From: Aureimonas frigidaquae
Lineage (GTDB): Bacteria; Pseudomonadota; Alphaproteobacteria; Rhizobiales; Rhizobiaceae
Length of the DNA stretch: 64,000 nt
Assembly (NCBI RefSeq): GCF_001463905.1
Contig: NZ_BBWR01000008.1
Coordinates: forward strand, 62,001-126,000
Direction: 5' to 3'
This document shows, piece by piece, positions 57,331 through 64,000 of the stretch (its first letter is position 1; each line of letters opens with the position of its first letter). Under the pieces are notes generated by a model. The model was given only the letters and a program-made list of their open reading frames with translations, was not told the DNA's origin and searched no databases. A program made the position numbers and the translations under genes.

Positions 57331-57921
57331 ATGGCCATATCGAACGCTGGAACATCCCTCGAAGGCTTCTTCCTCATCGCCATGCCCGGCATGGAAGACG
57401 ATCGTTTTGCACGGAGCGTCGTCTATATCTGCGCGCATTCGGACAATGGCGCCATGGGCTTCGTCATCAACAAGCCGCAGAGCATGAGCTTTCCAACCCT
57501 TCTCACGCAGCTCGAGATCGTTTCCAGCCCGGATGAAATCCGCCTGCCGGAACAGGGACGCGACATTCTCGTCGGCGTCGGCGGACCGGTGGAAAGCGGG
57601 CGCGGCTTCGTCCTGCATTCCAACGACTACGATTCCGAATCGACCGTCCCGGTCGAGGGCGGCATTTCGCTGACGCCCACCATGGACATATTGAAGGCCA
57701 TATCGCGGGGCCTTGGCCCCCGTGCGGCCATGATGGTGCTCGGCTATGCGGGCTGGTCGGCCGGCCAGCTCGAAAGCGAGATCGCGTCCAATGGCTGGCT
57801 CACATGCCCGGCGGATTTCGACATTGTCTTCGAGACGCGCCCGGAAATCCGGTACGAGCGCGCTCTGGCCAAGATGGGGGTGAACCCCGCCTTCCTGGCG
57901 AGCGAAGCCGGCCACGCCTGA
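57331..57921 (+). CDS. YqgE/AlgH family protein
   Basis: A 196-residue protein of the UPF0301 (YqgE/AlgH) family: LEGFFLIAMPGMEDDRFARS, VVYICAHSDNGAMGFVINKP, VGVGGPVESGRGFVLHSND and GYAGWSAGQLESEIASNGWL. No signal peptide. Function is not established; the name AlgH comes from a regulatory phenotype in Pseudomonas. The ATG at 57331 has AGGG seven bases upstream; a longer start at 57313 lacks a ribosome site. Convergent with the GGDEF/EAL gene. Confidence 0.88.
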   Translation: MAISNAGTSLEGFFLIAMPGMEDDRFARSVVYICAHSDNGAMGFVINKPQSMSFPTLLTQLEIVSSPDEIRLPEQGRDILVGVGGPVESGRGFVLHSNDYDSESTVPVEGGISLTPTMDILKAISRGLGPRAAMMVLGYAGWSAGQLESEIASNGWLTCPADFDIVFETRPEIRYERALAKMGVNPAFLASEAGHA

Positions 57922-57970
57922 GCGCCGGCCCAAGACGGGACATTCCGTCGCCGGCCCAATGCCGGGCATC

Positions 57971-60883
57971 TCAGACACTGCGGCGGATGCGCGCCGGCTT
58001 GCGTTCGGAGCCCCGTTCCTGCAGGCGACGGCGCGCTTCTTCGGCGGTGACGGGCGGTGAGTGGACGCGGCTCTGGATGTAGTCGCATTTGAACTGACGG
58101 ATCTTGTCGGCGTCCGCCGCCTTCTCGACGCCTTCGGCAATGACGACAAGGTCCAGGCGGTGCGCCATGGCGACGATGGATTCGTAGATCATCAGCCGCT
58201 CCTCCCGCCGCTCGTCGCTCAAAAAGGCGCGGTCGATCTTCAGGGCATCGAAGGGAAAGCGCATGAGGTAGGAGAGGGAGGACTGGCCCGATCCGAACGC
58301 ATCCAGCGTCAGGCCCACGCCCATCGCCCGAAGCCGTTCCAGAACCTTGGCGGCGCGCTCGGGATTCTCCATCACCCGCGTTTCGGTGATCTCCATGCGC
58401 AGCGTTTCGGGGGGCAGCTTGTAGCGCTTCAGGACGAGCGCGACATCGTTGACGAGATCCTGGCGCAGCAACTGGCCGCTCGGAATATCGACGCAGACGA
58501 ACAGGGCGCCGCGGCCGGGGATCTGCTGCCAGTCGCTGAGGCGCCGGGCCGCTTCGTCGAGGACGAACTGGCAGAGCTGCTCCATCAGGCCGCTCGCCTG
58601 CGCCACGCGCAGCACTTCCTCGACGGGCACGAGCCCGCGCTTGGAATGCTCCCAGCGCAGAATCGCCTCGAAGCCGGCGGTGACGCCGTCCCGCACGCGG
58701 ATGATGGGTTGAAAGTAGACGTGAAGCTCATGCCGCGTGAAGGCGCGCCGAAGGTCGGCCTCCAGCTCCTGCCGGCCGGAGCTGACCGTCTTGAAGGAGG
58801 GGCGGAACGGTTCGATCCGGTCGCCGCCGAGGCGCTTGGCCTCGTACATGGCGAGCTCGGCCTCCTTCAGGAGTTCCTCCGGCCCGGCACCGTCGGTCCA
58901 GCCCGTCAGCCCGATCGATCCCGTCAGGTGGATTTCCGTATCCGTGAAGCCGATCGGCGCCCGGATGACGCCGCGCAGATATTCGGCGAAGGCCGCCACC
59001 TCCGACACGTCGCTGCGCGAGTTGAGGATGATGGCGAAACGGTCCGCATCCAGCCGCGCGAGCGAATCCTGCGGCTTGAGCACGCGCTTGAGGCGCCGCC
59101 CGACGGTCAGCAGCACCGTATCGCCCGTCACCACCCCGAAGGCGTCGTTGATGCGGCCGAACTTGTCGATATCGATGACGAAGACCGTCGGCCGCAGCTC
59201 GACCTGCGCGCCGCACAAGGCGGAGATCGCCTCCAGGCGGTCGATGAAGAGTTCCCGGTTGGGCAGCCCGGTCAACTGGTCATGAAGCGCGTCGTGGAGC
59301 AGGCGCTCTTCGGATTTGCGCCGCCCGGTCACGTCCTTGAGCGTGCCGACGCAGCGCACGACCTCCCCGTCGCTGCCGAGGACCGGGCGGGAGTGAAGGT
59401 TCATCCAGTGGTAATGCCCATCTTCACCGCGCACGCGGAAGTCCTGGGAGATGCGGCCGCGGCGATGCTCGATGATCGCATCGAGCGTTGCCTTGAACCT
59501 GTCCCTGTCGTCCGGGTGGAGAATGGGAAGCCAGTCACGCGCGGGTCCGTTCATGGTCCGGATTGGCAGGCCGATCGTCTCTTCCGTATCGTTGCCGACG
59601 AAGATCCGGTCCCGCGTCACGTCCCAGTCCCAGATGGCGTCGCCCGTGCCGGCCAGCGCCAGGGAGCGGCGCTCCATGTCCGATATCGGGCTCGGCGCCA
59701 CGGTGCCGCCCGCAAAGGCGTGCTGCATGACCGTGAAGCCGAACAGGAGCACGATCAGGACGAGGCCGCCGCCGAGAGCCGACTGGATGATGTCGTTGTC
59801 GATGCGGCCCTCCACCGTCATGGCGGCGGCGGTCAGCCAGGCACAGATCAGCGCCCATGTCGGCATCAGCATGACGGCGCGGTCGTAGCCCTTGACCGAC
59901 AGGATCAGGATCAGGATGGCGCCGACGCCGGCAATGCCGACCATCGACATGCGGGCGATGCCGGAGGCGATGGCCGGCTCGAAGGCTGCCAGGACGCCGA
60001 GCCCTGCCAGCCCCGCGAGCCACAGCATGGTGAAGGCCGACAGCGCCCTGTGCCATCGGTTGAGGCTGAGATAGGCGAACAGGAAGACGACGAGGGTAAA
60101 GGCGATGGCGACTTCCGTTCCCGCCCGCCAGAGGCTTTCCTGGCCCGGCTGGGTGGGCACGAGCTTCTGCCAGAAATCGAAGTCGATGCAGATATAGGCC
60201 AGCACCGCCCAGGCGAGCGCCGCCGTGGCCGGGAACACCGCCGAGCCCTTCACGACGAAGAGAATGGTCAGGAAGACGGCCAGAAGGCCGGCAATGCCGA
60301 GCACGATGCCGCGATACAGGGTGAAGGCATTCACCGTATCCTTGTAGGCGTTCGGCTCCCAGAGCCGCATTTCCGGCAGGCGGTCGGACGATAGCTCCAC
60401 CACGAAGGTGATGACGGAGCCCGGATCGAGCGTCACCAGGAAGAGATCGGCTTCCGAACTGTCCTGACGGTCCAGGGTGAAGCCCTCGGACGGGGTGATG
60501 GCGGCGATGCGCCGCGATCCGAGATCGGGCCACACCACGCCCGAGCCGGACAGTTTGAAATGCGGGGCCACGACCAGCCGGTCGATCTGCGTATCGGCAT
60601 TGTTGGCCAGCGCGAAGACGGCCCAGTTGCCCGTGGGGTTGGCCGAAACGGATTCGACCTCGATCCGCCGCACGATGCCGTCGGCGCCCGGAACCGTGGA
60701 GACCTGGAAATTGTTGCCGTCGCTGTGGTGCAGCTCCACGGCGGGCATCAGATCCACGGCCACGGTATCCCGGCCGATGCTGACCGGCTCCAGCGCGGCC
60801 GCCGTGCCGATCAGGGCCAGAAGCGCCAGGACGATCCCGAAAAGGTGGGGGATGGCCCGGCGGAAGGTGCGAATGGCGGACAT
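57971..60883 (-). CDS. Multi-pass membrane sensor with degenerate GGDEF and EAL domains
   Basis: A 970-residue membrane protein. N-terminal signal/anchor (HLFGIVLALLALIGTAAA), an extracytoplasmic beta-rich sensory domain to about residue 210, seven or so membrane helices to about 420 (7TMR-DISM-like), a PAS domain (about 440-550), a GGDEF domain (about 555-715) and an EAL domain (about 730-950). The GGDEF signature is replaced by D612-A-D-R-F, losing both glycines and the catalytic glutamate. In the EAL domain E739, the ITET glutamate, LKIDRAF lysine and AEGVE are kept, but the metal aspartate pair DDFG is D861-A-F-G and the usual Asn in VNLS is D799. Likely non-catalytic or weak, acting as a c-di-GMP sensor or allosteric protein. 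Last gene of the thrC operon. Confidence 0.85.
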   Translation of the reverse strand: MSAIRTFRRAIPHLFGIVLALLALIGTAAALEPVSIGRDTVAVDLMPAVELHHSDGNNFQVSTVPGADGIVRRIEVESVSANPTGNWAVFALANNADTQIDRLVVAPHFKLSGSGVVWPDLGSRRIAAITPSEGFTLDRQDSSEADLFLVTLDPGSVITFVVELSSDRLPEMRLWEPNAYKDTVNAFTLYRGIVLGIAGLLAVFLTILFVVKGSAVFPATAALAWAVLAYICIDFDFWQKLVPTQPGQESLWRAGTEVAIAFTLVVFLFAYLSLNRWHRALSAFTMLWLAGLAGLGVLAAFEPAIASGIARMSMVGIAGVGAILILILSVKGYDRAVMLMPTWALICAWLTAAAMTVEGRIDNDIIQSALGGGLVLIVLLFGFTVMQHAFAGGTVAPSPISDMERRSLALAGTGDAIWDWDVTRDRIFVGNDTEETIGLPIRTMNGPARDWLPILHPDDRDRFKATLDAIIEHRRGRISQDFRVRGEDGHYHWMNLHSRPVLGSDGEVVRCVGTLKDVTGRRKSEERLLHDALHDQLTGLPNRELFIDRLEAISALCGAQVELRPTVFVIDIDKFGRINDAFGVVTGDTVLLTVGRRLKRVLKPQDSLARLDADRFAIILNSRSDVSEVAAFAEYLRGVIRAPIGFTDTEIHLTGSIGLTGWTDGAGPEELLKEAELAMYEAKRLGGDRIEPFRPSFKTVSSGRQELEADLRRAFTRHELHVYFQPIIRVRDGVTAGFEAILRWEHSKRGLVPVEEVLRVAQASGLMEQLCQFVLDEAARRLSDWQQIPGRGALFVCVDIPSGQLLRQDLVNDVALVLKRYKLPPETLRMEITETRVMENPERAAKVLERLRAMGVGLTLDAFGSGQSSLSYLMRFPFDALKIDRAFLSDERREERLMIYESIVAMAHRLDLVVIAEGVEKAADADKIRQFKCDYIQSRVHSPPVTAEEARRRLQERGSERKPARIRRSV

Positions 60884-60936
60884 GAAGCTGCGGTTAGGCC
60901 CCTTGGCTATGCGTATGTCTGGCGTCGGCACGGGAA

Positions 60937-61554
60937 TCACCGCCCGGTGCCGCTGACTGGAGTGCGCCGGGATCGAGACCAATCTTCGGCAAGCAGCGAA
61001 TATAGATGATGGTCTTCCCATCGGCCTGCGATCTTGAGGTATTTTCGCGCATAGCCTTCCTGGCGAAACCCCGCTTTTCGGAGCAGGCGCCCTGATCTTT
61101 CGTTCGAGGGCAGGCACGCCGCCTCGAGCCGGTGCAGCCCCTCCACCTCGAAGGAAAAGACAGTGACGAGGCGCACCGCGCGGCTCATCGTGCCGCGACC
61201 GGCAAAGGCTTCGCCCATCCAGTAGCCCAGCGTCGCCGATTGGGCCACCCCCCGCCGGATCAGTCCGAGCGAGAGGCCGCCGCACAGCGTCGTGCCGCCA
61301 TCGCGGAAGATCAGGAAACTGTAGCCGGAACGCTCCCGCGCCTCGATGCGGTAGCGGATCAACCGCTCGCGAAAGGCGCGGCGGCTGAGCTCATCCTGCG
61401 TCCAGGCCGGTTCCCAGGGTGTCAGGAATTCCTGGCTCTCCTGGCGCAGCCGGGCCCAGGCGGCATAGTCCTGCGCCACGGGAAGGCGCAGGACGATGCC
61501 GTCACCCTCCAGGCGCGGCCCGGACCCCCGGGCAATCCAGTCGAGTAAGGCCAT
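60937..61554 (-). CDS. GNAT N-acetyltransferase, RimJ/RimL-like
   Basis: A 205-residue acetyltransferase with the RimJ/RimL (Acetyltransf_3) arrangement: IVLRLPVAQDYAAWARLR, LGYWMGEAFAGRGTMSRAVR (acetyl-CoA pyrophosphate loop RGxGxx-like, here AGRGTMS) and LHRLEAACLPSNERSGRLLR followed by KAGFRQEGYARKYLKI. Members acetylate N-termini of ribosomal proteins or other amines; substrate unknown. ATG 61554 (MALLDWIARG) is the start. It lies between the M16 peptidase and the GGDEF/EAL gene, an order seen in related alphaproteobacteria. Confidence 0.87.
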   Translation of the reverse strand: MALLDWIARGSGPRLEGDGIVLRLPVAQDYAAWARLRQESQEFLTPWEPAWTQDELSRRAFRERLIRYRIEARERSGYSFLIFRDGGTTLCGGLSLGLIRRGVAQSATLGYWMGEAFAGRGTMSRAVRLVTVFSFEVEGLHRLEAACLPSNERSGRLLRKAGFRQEGYARKYLKIAGRWEDHHLYSLLAEDWSRSRRTPVSGTGR

Positions 61555-61576
61555 GCCGGGCGCCCTGCACGCGCTT

Positions 61577-62887
61577 TCAGCGTGACGACGCCAGGCGTCC
61601 GCCGGCCGGGGCATCGCCCCGCAGGCGGTCCGTCAATGCATCGATGGTCGGCAGGCGCCCGACCGGGCCGATGGCGGCCAGCGTCGGGCGGGAGCCGAGG
61701 AAGGTCCGGCCGGCAAGATCGGCCAGCCGGTCGGCCGAAATGGCGGCCAGGCGATCCAGGAGTTCGCCGTTTTCGATGGGCGCACCGTTGAACATGAGCT
61801 GCCGCGCCACCTGCGCCGCGCGCGATGCCGGGCTTTCCTGGCTCATCAGAAGGCTGGAGCGCATCTGTGCCCGGGCGCGGTTCACCTCCTTCTCGGTGAT
61901 CCCCTCGGCCGCGCGCATCAATTCGTCCACGATAACGGGAGCAAGCTCGGCGAGCTCTTCCTCGCCCGTGGCGGCATGGATGCCGAAGATCCCGCTATCG
62001 GCAAAGCTCCAGTGGAAGGCCGAGACGGCATAGCAAAGGCCCCGGCTTTCCCGGATTTCCTGGAAAAGGCGCGAGGACATGCCGCCGCCCAGGATGATGG
62101 ACAGAACCTGCGATGCGTAGAAGTCCCGCGCATAATAGGGCCGGCCTTCGAAGCCGAGCACGATCTGCGCATCGGCCAGGTCGCGCTCCTCGCGGAAGTC
62201 ACCGCCCGTATAGGAGGCCAGATCGCCGGTGGTTGCCGCCGCCGCGACCTGCGCGGCGGGAAGGCTGCCGAAGGCGGCCTCGATCCGCGCCACGACCTCC
62301 GCATGCGACACGGCCCCGGCCGCCGACACCACGATGCGGTCCGGCGTGTAGTTGCGGTTCAGATAGCCGCGAATATCCTCTCGCGAGAAGGAGGCAATGC
62401 TCTGGCGCGTGCCGAGGATCGGCCGGCCGATGATCTGGCCCGTGTAAGCGGCCGCCTGGAAGTGATCGAAGACGATGTCGTCCGGCGTATCTTCCGCGGC
62501 GCCCAGTTCCTGCAGGATGACGTGCTTTTCGCGCTCGAGCTCGCCCTCGTCATACTGGGAATCCAGGATGATGTCGCTCAATATGTCCAGCGCCAGGGGA
62601 ACGTCGTCCCGCATGACGCGGGCGTAATAGGCGGTGGTCTCCACGCTGGTCGAGGCGTTCAGCTCCCCGCCCACATCCTCGATCTCCTCGGCGATGCGGC
62701 GTGCGCTGCGCTGCGCCGTACCCTTGAAGGCCATGTGCTCCAGAAGGTGGGCGATCCCGTGTTCGCCACCCGTCTCGTCGCGCGCGCCGGTCTTGACCCA
62801 GATGCCCAGGGCCGCGCTCTCCAGCTTGGGCATGTGCTCGGTGGCGATGGTCAGTCCGTTGGACAGCCGCGTGATCTCGACATTCAT
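61577..62887 (-). CDS. M16 family zinc peptidase (processing-peptidase-like)
   Basis: A 436-residue metallopeptidase related to mitochondrial processing peptidase beta and E. coli PqqL. The inverted zinc motif HxxEH is in GIAHLLEHMAFKGTAQRSAR, with the downstream glutamate in VETTAYYARVM region and ELEREKHVILQELGAAEDTP; R/Y motifs near SRLFQEIRESRGLCYAVSAF. No signal peptide is obvious. Alphaproteobacterial members of this type are often single-subunit homologues of the mitochondrial enzyme. ATG 62887 shares ATGA with the thrC stop. Confidence 0.92.
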   Translation of the reverse strand: MNVEITRLSNGLTIATEHMPKLESAALGIWVKTGARDETGGEHGIAHLLEHMAFKGTAQRSARRIAEEIEDVGGELNASTSVETTAYYARVMRDDVPLALDILSDIILDSQYDEGELEREKHVILQELGAAEDTPDDIVFDHFQAAAYTGQIIGRPILGTRQSIASFSREDIRGYLNRNYTPDRIVVSAAGAVSHAEVVARIEAAFGSLPAAQVAAAATTGDLASYTGGDFREERDLADAQIVLGFEGRPYYARDFYASQVLSIILGGGMSSRLFQEIRESRGLCYAVSAFHWSFADSGIFGIHAATGEEELAELAPVIVDELMRAAEGITEKEVNRARAQMRSSLLMSQESPASRAAQVARQLMFNGAPIENGELLDRLAAISADRLADLAGRTFLGSRPTLAAIGPVGRLPTIDALTDRLRGDAPAGGRLASSR

Positions 62888-64000
62888 GCGGCGGCCCCCA
62901 GGGCCGCACGGCTGTGCCGGGCGATATACGCCTTCACCGCCTCGGCATCGTTCGGCAGGACGGTGAAGCGCTCGTCACGCTCCATCAGGTCCGCATGGGT
63001 TGGCGGAAGGGCAGGGCGGATGCCGCAGGCCGCTTCCACCGCATCGGGGAACTTGGCCGGATGCGCGGTGCCGAGCACGATCATCGCCTCCTGGCCCGCA
63101 TGCTCCGCGGCAACGCCCATGCCGACGGCCGTGTGCGGATCCAGAAGGTAGGCCCGCGTGTCGTTGACGCTGCGGATGGTCTGCGCCGTCTCTGCCTCGC
63201 CGGAGCGGCCGGCCTTGAACTCGGCCGCGATGGCGGCGGCCACCTGCGGCGGAAGCGTGAAGCGGCCCGACTGGGCCAGGCTCTGCATCAGCCGCGTGAC
63301 GAGGCTGGCGTCCCGGCCGCTCGCCTCGAACAGCAGGCGCTCGAAGTTGGACGACACCTGGATGTCCATGGACGGGGACGAGGTCGGCGCCACGCCGAGC
63401 GTCTCGTAGACGCCCGTTTCGAGTGTGCGGACCAGGATGTCGTTGGCGTTGGTCGCGATGACGAGCTGCTCGATCGGCAGGCCCATCCGCTTGGCGCCGT
63501 AGCCGGCGAAGATATCGCCGAAATTGCCGGTCGGCACCGTGAAGGACACGCGGCGCGCCGGCGCGCCGAGGCTGGCGGCGGCAGTGAAGTAATAGACGAT
63601 CTGGGCCATGATCCGGGCCCAGTTGATGGAGTTGACGCCCGACAGGGCCATGTCGCTGCGGAAGGTCGCATCGTTGAACATGGCCTTCACGATGGACTGG
63701 CAATCGTCGAACGTGCCTTCCAGCGCCAGGGCATGGACGTTCTGCGCGCCGTGACCCGTCATCTGCCGCTGCTGGACGGGAGAGACCCGACCCTTGGGGA
63801 AGAGGATGAACATGTCCGTGCGGGTGGACTGCGCAAAGGCCGCGATGGCCGCGCCGCCCGTATCGCCCGAGGTTGCGCCCACGATGGTGGCGCGCTGGCC
63901 GCGCTCGGCCAGGACATGGTCCATCAGCCGCGCCAGGAGCTGCATGGCAACGTCCTTGAAGGCGAGCGTCGGCCCGTGGAAAAGCTCCAGGACGAATGTG
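62884..64000 (-). CDS. thrC: Threonine synthase (partial, N-terminus missing)
   Basis: Converts O-phosphohomoserine to threonine with pyridoxal phosphate. The right edge cuts off the N-terminus; 371 residues remain, with ELFHGPTLAFKDVAMQLLAR carrying the PLP lysine in FKD, GATSGDTGGAAIAAF, SVNSINWARIMAQIVYYF-type segment (SGVNSINWARIMAQIVYYF), and VPTGNFGDIFAGYGAKRMGL. The reading frame is open through the edge, so 64000 is not the true start. Head of the operon thrC-M16 peptidase-GNAT-GGDEF/EAL; its substrate is made by ThrB at 54489-55466. Confidence 0.95.
   Translation of the reverse strand, partial: TFVLELFHGPTLAFKDVAMQLLARLMDHVLAERGQRATIVGATSGDTGGAAIAAFAQSTRTDMFILFPKGRVSPVQQRQMTGHGAQNVHALALEGTFDDCQSIVKAMFNDATFRSDMALSGVNSINWARIMAQIVYYFTAAASLGAPARRVSFTVPTGNFGDIFAGYGAKRMGLPIEQLVIATNANDILVRTLETGVYETLGVAPTSSPSMDIQVSSNFERLLFEASGRDASLVTRLMQSLAQSGRFTLPPQVAAAIAAEFKAGRSGEAETAQTIRSVNDTRAYLLDPHTAVGMGVAAEHAGQEAMIVLGTAHPAKFPDAVEAACGIRPALPPTHADLMERDERFTVLPNDAEAVKAYIARHSRAALGAAA

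Noticed and set aside
57971-60883. Active diguanylate cyclase/phosphodiesterase
   Set aside because: The GGDEF glycine pair and glutamate and one of the two EAL metal aspartates are replaced, so full activity was not claimed.

Overview
This window is chromosomal core sequence from a GC-rich alphaproteobacterium, most probably of the order Hyphomicrobiales (Rhizobiales). The evidence is the gene content and order: a coxB-coxA-ctaB-coxF-ctaG-coxC-surf1-ispH-thrB-rnhA run, alphaproteobacterial marker families (DUF6101, DUF1344, IalB, RT0821/Lpp0805 surface lipoprotein), separate glyQ and glyS, and a decaprenyl/octaprenyl-type ubiquinone pathway. Genus cannot be settled from the sequence alone. 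I see no rRNA, tRNA, CRISPR array, insertion sequence, phage gene or integrase, and no stretch whose base usage clearly departs from its surroundings. Genes are tightly packed, many joined by ATGA or GTGA stop/start overlaps, and GTG/TTG starts are common.

Layout. 1-4186 (minus): polyprenyl diphosphate synthase, secreted TPR protein, ispE and moaB (cut by the left edge). 4338-22498 (plus): DUF2007, a TrmN6-type methyltransferase, an S49 peptidase, glyQ, a YpfJ-type zinc peptidase, glyS, a secreted GH25 lysozyme-like protein, tsaC/sua5, a GlcD-like flavoprotein, an orphan class B penicillin-binding protein, an ADP-ribose/CDP-alcohol diphosphatase-like enzyme, a three-gene ABC importer (iron-type) and a DUF6101 protein. 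22515-23489 (minus): ubiA. 23724-33352 (plus): purD, then a fatty-acid oxidation block: fadE-fadA-fadB and a second acyl-CoA dehydrogenase plus enoyl-CoA hydratase. 33333-43850 (minus): dedA, rlmD-like, tlyA, dxs, xseB, histone-deacetylase-like hydrolase, aroC, phosphoglycerate-mutase-like, fabI, a DnaJ-type chaperone and an RT0821 lipoprotein; a small DUF1344 gene sits on the plus strand inside this block. 43906-44523 pdxH (plus), then tldD and ialB (minus). 47018-55915 (plus): the cytochrome c oxidase assembly block followed by ispH, thrB and rnhA. 55936-64000: peroxiredoxin, orphan DsbD N-domain protein (minus), yqgE (plus), then a minus-strand operon thrC (cut by the right edge)-M16 peptidase-GNAT-degenerate GGDEF/EAL protein.

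How the genes work together. The isoprenoid steps are well represented: dxs, ispE and ispH of the MEP pathway, the long-chain prenyl diphosphate synthase, and ubiA, which joins that chain to 4-hydroxybenzoate for ubiquinone; ctaB uses farnesyl diphosphate to make heme O for the aa3 oxidase encoded beside it. thrB and thrC complete threonine synthesis. The two fatty-acid oxidation operons each begin just after a near-identical palindrome (core ACGTWAGCGT), which I interpret as operators for one shared regulator not encoded here.

Nothing in the window is an obvious new defence, secretion or mobile system. The observations most worth following up are the twin palindromes, the GGDEF/EAL protein that has lost key residues in both domains, the 13-bp perfect stem-loop between coxA and ctaB, and the orphan class B penicillin-binding protein.
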